This document shows, one piece after another, positions 25,136-36,532 of a stretch of DNA of 48,873 nt. The translations under genes were made by a program, and so were the position numbers. Source of the stretch: an uncultured Clostridia bacterium (GTDB lineage Bacteria > Bacillota > Clostridia > Christensenellales > Borkfalkiaceae). Positions within the stretch are counted from its first letter, which is position 1. Each line of letters begins with the position of its first letter. The notes under the pieces are model-generated. The model was not told where the DNA came from. It saw only the letters and a list, made by a program, of their open reading frames with translations, and ran no database searches. The DNA lies in assembly GCA_944367565.1 (NCBI GenBank), contig CALVWR010000014.1, forward strand, positions 1-48,873, written 5' to 3'.

Positions 25136-25200
25136 TATACGAGCTTTTCCGCAAAAATCGGTTTTCCGGTGAAAAATTTCTCGGAAGTCAATCAAAACGC

Positions 25201-25229
25201 TTTACATTTTTGCGAAAAATTGCTAAAAT
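25201..25229 (+). promoter_or_regulatory. Promoter of tRNA-Gln
   Basis: TTTACA, a 17-nt spacer and TAAAAT, 19 bp upstream of the tRNA's first base. Confidence 0.7.
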
Positions 25230-25248
25230 AATAAGGCATTCTGAATAC

Positions 25249-25323
25249 AGGGGTGTCGCCAAGCGGTAAGGCCACGGACTCTGACTCCGTCATTCGTTGG
25301 TTCGAATCCAGCCACCCCTGCCA
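25249..25323 (+). tRNA. tRNA-Gln (anticodon CTG)
   Basis: A complete cloverleaf: acceptor AGGGGTG/CACCCCT, D-arm GCC...GGC, anticodon stem ACGGA/TCCGT around the loop CTCTGAC (anticodon CTG, reading CAG), T-arm with GTTCGAAT, discriminator G and an encoded CCA. It sits at the boundary between the conserved block and the A-rich island, a usual integration site. Confidence 0.95.
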
Positions 25324-25398
25324 CAATGAACCGCGTTTGAACACCAGGCAAGTACGTTATATATTTGTCGAAGGTGTTGCGGGTGCGGTATTTAATAG

Positions 25399-25425
25399 GC
25401 AAGGATAATATCCTTGCTTATTTTA
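25399..25425 (+). terminator. Terminator downstream of tRNA-Gln
   Basis: GCAAGGAT-AAT-ATCCTTGC followed by a T-rich tract. Confidence 0.7.
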
Positions 25426-25654
25426 TTTTAAATTTGAACTCAAATTCTTAACGTATTTAGTATAATTCATTTGCTCCCTTCTCGTCAAGTTATTCAGAAT
25501 ACCTTAAAGGAAATATGCTAAACTTATTTATGTATTCATGTTATTTTAACCTATTCCCCCTCCGAAATTTGGGATGCCTTTTGTGGAAAAACAGCGTAGC
25601 AGAGGTTTCCCGAAGATCAACGCAAAAAAATTCTTCATTGAGATTGAAAAACAG

Positions 25655-25690
25655 AAAAAGACTTACTGAAATTTTCAGTAGGTCTTTTTT
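25655..25690 (+). terminator. Terminator in the gap before the island genes
   Basis: AGACTTACTG pairs with CAGTAGGTCT (one G-T) and is followed by T6. The gap 25426-25830 holds no convincing gene; a 72-codon reading from 25515 lacks a ribosome site. A small GAACAA/TTGTTC hairpin also lies at 25709-25725. Confidence 0.75.
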
Positions 25691-25830
25691 GTTATATGCA
25701 TATTTTCAGAACAATTTTTTTGTTCCTCGTTGATATTCGGATTACGTGTAAAAAGATAAAAACAGCAAATCAACCCCTGCTTTTTGTTTTCTGCCAAAAG
25801 GCAAAAAATAAATTTCGGAGGTAAGAAACA

Positions 25831-26124
25831 ATGAAAAAAGTAGTCTTTTCCGTAACAAAGCTCGGAAGAAACGAAAACAAACTGAAAGGCGTCGGTTATC
25901 TCGCAGATAACGACTTAATCATCGCCTGCGTCAGCAATCAGGGCAAGCCGTATATCAAGGTGTTTGAGGATTGTGTAAAGTATTGCAATGCGGTACATAA
26001 CCGCCCCGGCGAGTTCAAAGGCTCGTACGGCGAAATCCTTGAAATCCAAGTCGAAAAAAACGGCAGCTTTGAAACGCGGGAAATCGAAGTCAACTATAAT
26101 ATCTGGTATAAAATTACGGAATAA
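25831..26124 (+). CDS. Small island protein A, unknown
   Basis: A 97-residue soluble protein with no family I recognise. It has GVGYLADNDLIIACVSNQGK followed by PYIKVFED, an alternating hydrophobic pattern suggesting beta strands. The central part resembles the next protein (LADND-IIACVSNQGK versus LYDEKNITLAVSKQGK). GGAGG precedes the ATG. First gene of the island operon. Confidence 0.7.
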   Translation: MKKVVFSVTKLGRNENKLKGVGYLADNDLIIACVSNQGKPYIKVFEDCVKYCNAVHNRPGEFKGSYGEILEIQVEKNGSFETREIEVNYNIWYKITE

Positions 26125-26137
26125 AAGGAGAAATACA

Positions 26138-26377
26138 ATGGAAAACAAATTTTACTTAAAAGAATTTGAGTATTACGACGGAGAAAGTTTCGTCAAATTC
26201 AATATCGTGGCGTTATACGACGAAAAAAACATCACGCTTGCCGTATCGAAACAGGGAAAAGTTACCGTTTCGAAATATGATTTACATACCGACGAAAACG
26301 GACTTTACTTTGAATACGGCATCGCAGGACAGGAACATATTTATATTGAAGACTTTGAGGAGATAACGGAATGTTAA
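26138..26377 (+). CDS. Small island protein B, paralogue-like to protein A
   Basis: A 79-residue acidic protein: MENKFYLKEFEYYDGESF, then FNIVALYDEKNITLAVSKQG and a C-terminal IYIEDFEEITEC. AAAGGAG precedes the ATG at 26138; the longer open reading to 25988 overlaps protein A and is rejected. It shares the D-x-x-I-x-x-A/C-V-S-x-Q-G-K pattern with protein A, so the two may be diverged duplicates. The function is unknown. Its stop overlaps the next start. Confidence 0.7.
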   Translation: MENKFYLKEFEYYDGESFVKFNIVALYDEKNITLAVSKQGKVTVSKYDLHTDENGLYFEYGIAGQEHIYIEDFEEITEC

Positions 26378-26805
26378 ACGAAAATCGAGAAATTTGCAAA
26401 CGTACAGTCAATGAAATCGAATCGTATTGTGAAAACAAAATGTATCGTTGTCCGTTATGCGGAGAAGCCATCGAATGGGATGACGCGCAATATAATCCGC
26501 GTACCGACGAATATGCCTGCCCTATATGCAAGGAAAGTTTTGAGGAAAGCGAACTCGAAGCGCTTTCCCTATACGATTATTTTTCTAAAAACATTTACGA
26601 CGTAGAATACCGTATCGACGAAAGGAAAGAATACCGCAGCGTGGAAATTACGGTTGCGGGCGGCGGTCCGAATATCTACATAGACACGAAAAAACAAGCC
26701 GTAATGCTCCGTTGGTGGAATGAAAGCGCGGAATACGGCTTGTTGCCCGAAACGATAAAAGAAATTGACGGGTATTTCGAAGAAGAATACGAAAATATAA
26801 AATAA
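26371..26805 (+). CDS. Zinc-ribbon island protein, unknown
   Basis: A 144-residue protein with a treble-cysteine zinc ribbon: CPLC (about 27-30) and CPIC (about 50-53) separated by 19 residues, then an alpha/beta C-terminal part with VEITVAGGGPNIYIDTKKQA and VMLRWWNESAEYGLL. The zinc ribbon suggests nucleic-acid or protein binding. The ATG overlaps the stop of protein B, so it is translationally coupled. Confidence 0.75.
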   Translation: MLNENREICKRTVNEIESYCENKMYRCPLCGEAIEWDDAQYNPRTDEYACPICKESFEESELEALSLYDYFSKNIYDVEYRIDERKEYRSVEITVAGGGPNIYIDTKKQAVMLRWWNESAEYGLLPETIKEIDGYFEEEYENIK

Positions 26806-26817
26806 GGAGAAAAAATC

Positions 26818-27222
26818 ATGAAAATCACAAAAAAAGAAAAAGCAGTAGAACTCTTAAAGAAAATGGATATTTACGCGCCCTACATAGAAGGCTTTGAAAA
26901 ACAGGATAAAGTATGTTTTTACGAACAATTCGGCGGATTCCGGGTCGAGCAAGAGCCGGAAATTTACGCTAAAATGAAAGAAATAGAAAAAGAGTACAAA
27001 TGCCTGGTGTATGCCATTACTCACGAATACATGGAATTTGGCGAGTGCTGGTCGTTTTTAATCGTTACGAATTATCCGTCGGAATGGAAGACGCTCGTCA
27101 GGACTAACGGCTCTAAACATTCAGCCTTTGCCTATGTCTGGAATAAAGACGACGACCGGTGCAGCGAGTTCGGAAGCGTGCTTGTGCAAAGTTTCGGCGG
27201 CGGCATTAAACGCATTGCGTAA
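26818..27222 (+). CDS. Conserved island protein, unknown (about 134 residues)
   Basis: The pattern (MDIYAPYIEGFEKQDKVCFY, ITHEYMEFGECWSFLIVTNY, AFAYVWNKDDDRCSEFG and VQSFGGGIKR) is one I associate with hypothetical proteins of gut Firmicutes conjugative elements. No catalytic motif is evident. TAAGGAG precedes the ATG. The function is unknown. Confidence 0.75.
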   Translation: MKITKKEKAVELLKKMDIYAPYIEGFEKQDKVCFYEQFGGFRVEQEPEIYAKMKEIEKEYKCLVYAITHEYMEFGECWSFLIVTNYPSEWKTLVRTNGSKHSAFAYVWNKDDDRCSEFGSVLVQSFGGGIKRIA

Positions 27223-27235
27223 AGGAGATAATAAT

Positions 27236-27436
27236 ATGAAACCATATAAAACAACGGCGCATATCCATTCCCTTGACGGCAAAACGGACGAAATTACGGT
27301 TTTGGAAGAAGTCGGGAATAATCAATATATCGTAGACTATCGCGGAGTGAAATGCTCCGCGATTTTCAATTATTACAACTGTACCTTTTACGCCGACGAT
27401 AAATACGGCAAAATAAACAATAACGAGGAGAAATAA
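27236..27436 (+). CDS. Conserved small island protein, unknown (66 residues)
   Basis: It starts MKPYKTTAHIHSLDGKTDEI and continues with GNNQYIVDYRGVKCSAIFN, a small beta-rich protein of the type often found in conjugative elements. AAAGGAG precedes the ATG at 27236; the longer reading to 27128 overlaps the preceding gene. The function is unknown. Confidence 0.75.
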   Translation: MKPYKTTAHIHSLDGKTDEITVLEEVGNNQYIVDYRGVKCSAIFNYYNCTFYADDKYGKINNNEEK

Positions 27437-27438
27437 AA

Positions 27439-27870
27439 ATGACTTACGCAGAACTGAAAGCAAAACAGCAAAAAGAAATGAACGCTTTTCCTTTGGGCGC
27501 GGCGTTCAGCGATAAACAGTTTGAAGAAATGATGAAACGCTGGGGTTTCGGCGTTGACGAAACAAACAAAATATGCAGTATAGGCTACGGCACGTTTATC
27601 CGTAAAAGCGATAAAACCGCTTTCTTTGAACTGCTCGAACGTCAGAAAAAAGAACGCGACGAGGCGCTGTCCGCAGATAAAACCGGCAACGGGTATATCT
27701 ATGAAATGTTTCTTTACGAGTTAAACAACCACGAATACGGCTACACTTACGAATTGGAAGACACGCTCGACGCGCTTGATTTGACATATGAAGAAATACA
27801 AAAAGATAAACGCCTTATTCGCGGATTAGAAAAAGCGAGAAAAGCGTGTCTTGCGCAAAGCGGCTATTGA
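27439..27870 (+). CDS. Conserved helical island protein, unknown (143 residues)
   Basis: MTYAELKAKQQKEMNAFPLG, then AAFSDKQFEEMMKRWG, FIRKSDKTAFFELLERQKKE and YELNNHEYGYTYELEDTLDA form a recognisable accessory-element family, mostly alpha-helical; I am not certain of its DUF number. GAGGAG precedes the ATG, two bases after the previous stop. The function is unknown. Confidence 0.75.
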   Translation: MTYAELKAKQQKEMNAFPLGAAFSDKQFEEMMKRWGFGVDETNKICSIGYGTFIRKSDKTAFFELLERQKKERDEALSADKTGNGYIYEMFLYELNNHEYGYTYELEDTLDALDLTYEEIQKDKRLIRGLEKARKACLAQSGY

Positions 27871-27873
27871 AAG

Positions 27874-28116
27874 ATGAACAGAAAAAAACAAAGCTACGGT
27901 TACAAAATCTGTTATAAAGAACAAGGCGCAAAAGACTATACGCGGCATTTTATGACCTATACATATCATGCCGCGGTGAAAGAGCTCAGATATCTTATAT
28001 CTACGCCGCAAGCGTCGAAAGACGACGGACATTTGCTCAATAACCCGAAATGGAAAATCATACCGATTACACAAAAAGAATACCGCAACGGTATCTGGCA
28101 GGAGTGCCCTTTTTAG
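27874..28116 (+). CDS. Small basic island protein, unknown (80 residues)
   Basis: MNRKKQSYGYKICYKEQGAK followed by DYTRHFMTYTYHAAVKELRY. It starts three bases after the previous stop without its own strong ribosome site, so it depends on coupling. Its TAG stop lies inside the loop region of the terminator at 28101-28135. Confidence 0.7.
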   Translation: MNRKKQSYGYKICYKEQGAKDYTRHFMTYTYHAAVKELRYLISTPQASKDDGHLLNNPKWKIIPITQKEYRNGIWQECPF

Positions 28117-28135
28117 GGCGCTCCTTTAATTATTT
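28101..28135 (+). terminator. Terminator overlapping the 3' end of a coding sequence
   Basis: GGAGTGCCC pairs with GGGCGCTCC (one G-T pair) followed by a T-rich tract. The 5' arm encodes the last codons of the 80-residue protein and the stop codon begins in the loop, so a terminating ribosome would cover the hairpin. Confidence 0.7.
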
Positions 28136-28164
28136 TTACAACAAATATATAAGGAGAATAACAA

Positions 28165-29160
28165 ATGCCGACATTAAATCTTGAAACAAAAGACAAAGCG
28201 CAAGAAGTAATAAAAGAATACTTGGAAAACTCCGCGAGCGACGTGCTTGCGGAGAAAATCAACGACGGCGTAATCATAGAAAAAGACGGAAAACGTTTTA
28301 TCAACAAAAAAACGTTAGACGGTTTTATGAAGTACGCCTGCGCCGAAGCACGAAAGCAAGCGGAGAAAGGCAAAAACAACGCGTGTATAGAAGATTCCGT
28401 CGTATTCGGCTGGGCTGTACATTATTTTGAGGAGAACTCCATCGAAGGCACGTTATACAACGAGGACGGCACGGAGTATAAACCGTCCGCTCCGAAACAA
28501 TCTGCCCCGATCAATCCCACCCTACCGAAACCACAACCCAAACCGCAAATGTCACTATTCGAGCTTATGGACGAACGGAAAAAAACTGCCGAACCCGTCA
28601 AAGAAACGTCGAAAGACGAACCCAAACAGCCCGATGAAAATATTAACGACGAGATCTCCGAAGAAGAACAGCAGGAAATCCTTGCAGAACTCGTAGCGGA
28701 AGAAGAACAGAAACCCGCAGGCTCGCCTATGTATCGGCAGTATACGGATATTCAGCGCAAATATCCCGACAGTATTATAGCTTATCGTCTGGGCGACTTT
28801 TACGAAGTGTTCGGAGAAAACGCCGCAAAGATAGCTGAAGAACTCGACCTTACGCTTACAGGTAGGAATTGTGGATTAGACGAGCGCGTTCCCATGGTCG
28901 GTTTTCCCTATCACGTAGCAGAAACGTACTTTAATAAACTTACGGATTGCGGTTATACCGTCGTTGTTGCGGAATCGGATAAGTGCGTTGAACTTTTACC
29001 GAAAATACAAATCGAACCCGAAAAACATTGGGTAAGCGATACCGTGTATGTTGACAACGACGGCGTAATGCACGAAATAGAAGAAACTCCGACATGCTAT
29101 GAGTCTAACTCGCTTTGTATCTTACAGGAGTTTTTCTCCGAAGAACTTATTTTGAGGTAA
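28165..29160 (+). CDS. PcfK-like domain fused to MutS domain I
   Basis: A 331-residue protein in three parts. Residues 1-108 look like a PcfK-like domain (helical, with VFGWAVHYFEENSIEGTLYN at its end); PcfK-like proteins are conjugative-element products and include the anti-CRISPR AcrIIA9 family. Residues 109-186 are an acidic and proline-rich linker. Residues 187-273 match MutS domain I, with MYRQYTDIQRKYPD, RLGDFYEVFGENA including the Phe-x-Glu mismatch-reading motif (212-214), LDLTLTGRN, and VPMVGFPYHVAETYFNKL. No ATPase or clamp domain follows. A mismatch or DNA-structure sensing role is inference. AAGGAG precedes the ATG. Confidence 0.8.
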   Translation: MPTLNLETKDKAQEVIKEYLENSASDVLAEKINDGVIIEKDGKRFINKKTLDGFMKYACAEARKQAEKGKNNACIEDSVVFGWAVHYFEENSIEGTLYNEDGTEYKPSAPKQSAPINPTLPKPQPKPQMSLFELMDERKKTAEPVKETSKDEPKQPDENINDEISEEEQQEILAELVAEEEQKPAGSPMYRQYTDIQRKYPDSIIAYRLGDFYEVFGENAAKIAEELDLTLTGRNCGLDERVPMVGFPYHVAETYFNKLTDCGYTVVVAESDKCVELLPKIQIEPEKHWVSDTVYVDNDGVMHEIEETPTCYESNSLCILQEFFSEELILR

Positions 29161-29164
29161 ACTT

Positions 29165-30481
29165 ATGAAAACAGAAAAAATTAAACCCATTCCCAAATAT
29201 ATCATCGACGTCATCCGTAAGGAAGATAATCGCCGTTATCCGAAACCTTCGGGTTTTACGCGGTATTACGCCTATCTTGCGAAAAACGACGGCGAACTCG
29301 CCAAAATTACCGTTGCGGTAAGACATAAATATAATCGGTGGTACTGTAAACAGGTTGCCGTTCACGGCATACATTCGGACATCTGCTTTATTAAAGATAT
29401 AACTTTTTACTGTATAGGCGGGTATGTTACGGGCTGGTTTGAAGAAGGCTTGCAACAGTACCCTAAATGGTATGAAACTACAAACTGGAACATCCATTCA
29501 GATAAATATTTCGACCCCTATGCGCCCGTTATCAATATCAAATATCTTGAAAAGTTTTCGAAATATAAATATAGCGCAATCGAGTTATATAAAGGCGTTA
29601 AAGTCTTGCAATATCTCCGACTTTACGAGCAGCATCCGCAAATGGAATACTTAATGAAACTCGGCTTGCAATGTATCGCTGACAGCAAAACCATATTAAA
29701 ACGTATCGGCAAAGATAAAAAGTTTTGCAAGTGGCTCATTCGCAACAAACAAATTCTGCAAAATAGATACTTTTACAAAGACGTCATCCTTCGCGCTTAT
29801 ACTTCCGGCAGAGATTTAACCAAACTACAAATATTAAAAGAGCAAAAACTGAAATTGGCGCACAACGGCGACTATGCCCCCATAAAAGAACTGTTCAACG
29901 GCAAAGAGCTGGAACGGTTCTTTTTATATGCGGAAAAACACGACGTTTCTTATGCGGCTTATTTGGATTATCTGAAAGCCTGCAACTATCTTAATCTGGA
30001 TATGTCGGAAGATAAAAACCGTTTCCCGCATGATTTCAAACGTTGGCATGATATCCGCATTGACCAATACGCGACGGCGAAAGCAGAAAAAGATAAAGAA
30101 AAACGAATGGAATTATATCGACAATTTGCATGCGTTGCGAAAAAATATATTTCCCTACAACACTTGAACGGGAAAGCGTATATCTGCGTTATTGCAAAAT
30201 CCCCCGCTGAACTGATACGGGAAGGCGAGGTTTTAGACCATTGCGTAGGAAGAATGAATTACGACCAACGCGTAGCCCGCGAAGAATCGCTCATTTTCTT
30301 TGTTCGCAATTTCAACCGGCCCGATACGCCGTTCGTAACCGTCGAGTACTCGCTTTCTTTACGCAAAATTCTACAATGTTACGGAGAACATAATTATAAA
30401 CCCGACGACAAAGTATTGCATTATGTACACCATGTGTGGCTGCCTTATGCCAACAAACACTTAAAACAATTAGCGGCTTAA
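29165..30481 (+). CDS. PcfJ-like protein
   Basis: A 438-residue protein whose C-terminal part has the PcfJ signature: YICVIAKSPAELIREGEVLD, HCVGRMNYDQRVAREESLIF, FVRNFNRPDTPFVTVEYSL. The N-terminal 300 residues are helical and basic. PcfJ is encoded in conjugative plasmid and element modules next to PcfK and is of unknown mechanism. It starts five bases after the PcfK/MutS-I stop, with GAGG overlapping that stop, so the two are a coupled pair. Confidence 0.85.
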   Translation: MKTEKIKPIPKYIIDVIRKEDNRRYPKPSGFTRYYAYLAKNDGELAKITVAVRHKYNRWYCKQVAVHGIHSDICFIKDITFYCIGGYVTGWFEEGLQQYPKWYETTNWNIHSDKYFDPYAPVINIKYLEKFSKYKYSAIELYKGVKVLQYLRLYEQHPQMEYLMKLGLQCIADSKTILKRIGKDKKFCKWLIRNKQILQNRYFYKDVILRAYTSGRDLTKLQILKEQKLKLAHNGDYAPIKELFNGKELERFFLYAEKHDVSYAAYLDYLKACNYLNLDMSEDKNRFPHDFKRWHDIRIDQYATAKAEKDKEKRMELYRQFACVAKKYISLQHLNGKAYICVIAKSPAELIREGEVLDHCVGRMNYDQRVAREESLIFFVRNFNRPDTPFVTVEYSLSLRKILQCYGEHNYKPDDKVLHYVHHVWLPYANKHLKQLAA

Positions 30482-30499
30482 CCGCAAAGGAGAAAAATT

Positions 30500-30793
30500 A
30501 TGGCAAACTATTTAAGAATTACAGTATATCACCCCGAAAAAGACGTTTCGGCGATTATAGATTGCAACGGCAAATTCGAACAGCCGTGGGAGTTAAGCGT
30601 ATTCATGATAAAAAAAGGTTTTAAAGTGCTTGAAATCGGGAATACAACAAAATTCCTCGAAGGAAACATTACATGCGTTTCAGAAGAAACGGATAAACTC
30701 ATACTCCGCGCTTGCATGCAAGGAAACCCCGCCTATAACGGCGCATACGTGGAAGTAAACGGAAAAAGCTACAATCCGAATAAAAACAAATAG
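30500..30793 (+). CDS. Small island protein, unknown (97 residues)
   Basis: MANYLRITVYHPEKDVSAII, then DCNGKFEQPWELSVFMIKKG and VLEIGNTTKFLEGNITCVSE. A soluble alpha/beta protein, not assigned. AAAGGAG precedes the ATG. Confidence 0.7.
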   Translation: MANYLRITVYHPEKDVSAIIDCNGKFEQPWELSVFMIKKGFKVLEIGNTTKFLEGNITCVSEETDKLILRACMQGNPAYNGAYVEVNGKSYNPNKNK

Positions 30794-30805
30794 GGAGAAA
30801 CAATT

Positions 30806-31621
30806 ATGACGCCGTTTTTGTTTGATTTCACCTTAGGAAAACCGAACGTAGAATACATAAAAGAATTTCCGGGAAAAATACATGTTCCCGAAAAACAAGT
30901 ATCCGATACGCAAAACCGCTGCCCTTATATAATCCCGTCAATCGACGGGATTTATAAGAAAATAGAGCGAATGACGTACCGTGTGGATAAAAGCAAGTTT
31001 TTCAGCGACGTATTGGCTTGCGGAGCAATCGCTATTGCGAATAAAACAGATTTAGCGCAAGCCGAAGAACGCGAGCAAACTTACTTGAAAATAATAAATT
31101 CCTATCGTCCCGCCGAACGTGAAAGCCTTGTTTCCGTGTTCGGCGATATTTTTATCTTGCTTTCTTCCGTAGTATATTCCGACGGACGGTTTGACGATTA
31201 TCTGGGTGAACTGTTTATGCGTTGTAATATAGGAAACAAACAGGCGGGACAATTCTTTACGCCTTATTATATTTCACAGTTAATGGCGCGTATTACGCTT
31301 AACGAAAGCATGGTAAAACAAAAATCCGCGGCAAAGGAAATTATAACCATCAACGACCCGTGTTGCGGCGGAGGCGGGATGCTCATTGCCGCAATAGACG
31401 TTTTGCAAAATACTTATGGAGTCAATTATGCCCGCGATTGCTTTGTGGACTGCGGAGATATAGATATAAGGTGCGTACATATGACGTATTTACAACTATC
31501 CCTCGCCGGAGTGCCTGCGGTAATTCGCCATCAGAACACGCTAACGCGCGAACAATGGAGCGTTTGGTACACGCCTGCGTTTCTCTTTCAATATTTGCGT
31601 TTTCGTAAATTTGTGGTGTAG
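30806..31621 (+). CDS. Small N6-adenine-methylase-like protein of conjugative elements
   Basis: A 271-residue protein related to HsdM-type methylases. It has the family block FGDIFILLSSVVYSD and CNIGNKQAGQFFTPYYISQL (about 110-160), then the SAM-binding motif I NDPCCGGGGMLIAA (about 182-195), then DIDIRCVHMTYLQLSLAGVP. The catalytic N/D-P-P-Y/F motif expected after motif I is not present; the chain ends soon after WSVWYTPAFLF. It may be an inactive or DNA-binding relative, which seems common in element-borne members. The stop overlaps a small TAGTGT/ACACTA hairpin. Last gene of the island. Confidence 0.8.
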   Translation: MTPFLFDFTLGKPNVEYIKEFPGKIHVPEKQVSDTQNRCPYIIPSIDGIYKKIERMTYRVDKSKFFSDVLACGAIAIANKTDLAQAEEREQTYLKIINSYRPAERESLVSVFGDIFILLSSVVYSDGRFDDYLGELFMRCNIGNKQAGQFFTPYYISQLMARITLNESMVKQKSAAKEIITINDPCCGGGGMLIAAIDVLQNTYGVNYARDCFVDCGDIDIRCVHMTYLQLSLAGVPAVIRHQNTLTREQWSVWYTPAFLFQYLRFRKFVV

Positions 31622-31742
31622 TGTTATATATTCAATTACACTATCGTTACAAAAAAACAAATTCCCCTCTCATTCGTTCATAGAATTGCGTGTGTCCTGC
31701 TCGCCCCGTCACCAAATTATATAAATAAAACTTCTCACATTA

Positions 31743-31780
31743 AAACACACAGAATGATTAAAAAATCATTCTGTGTGTTT
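31743..31780. terminator. Bidirectional terminator between island and glycosidase cluster
   Basis: A perfect 16-bp inverted repeat (AAACACACAGAATGAT/ATCATTCTGTGTGTTT) around TAAAAA. It separates the plus-strand methylase from the minus-strand lacZ. The rest of 31622-31852 shows no gene. Confidence 0.75.
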
Positions 31781-31852
31781 ACTCATTTTACTACTGAAAA
31801 TAATTTTTATTCCTATAAAAGTGTTTATATTTGTTTTATTATAAAATAAATT

Positions 31853-36527
<4,675 letters not shown>

Positions 36528-36532
36528 AGCCC

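Larger units (their letters stand above)
25426..31850 (+). mobile_element. Putative integrated-element fragment next to tRNA-Gln
   Basis: A run of eleven plus-strand genes, A-rich in codon use, tightly packed and nearly all with AAGGAG-type sites, between a tRNA and a minus-strand glycosidase cluster. The PcfK/MutS-I, PcfJ-like and small methylase-like genes are typical cargo of Firmicutes integrative/conjugative elements. I see no integrase, relaxase, replication or coupling protein, and no copy of the tRNA 3' end at the right side, so the limits are approximate and the element may be partial. Confidence 0.45.

Noticed and set aside
25515-25733. 72-codon reading in the gap after tRNA-Gln
   Set aside because: No ribosome site, and it runs through the terminator hairpin at 25655-25690.
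31660-31700. Possible right attachment site
   Set aside because: Only a 9-base match (TCATTCGTT) to the tRNA-Gln sequence; too short and not at the tRNA 3' end.
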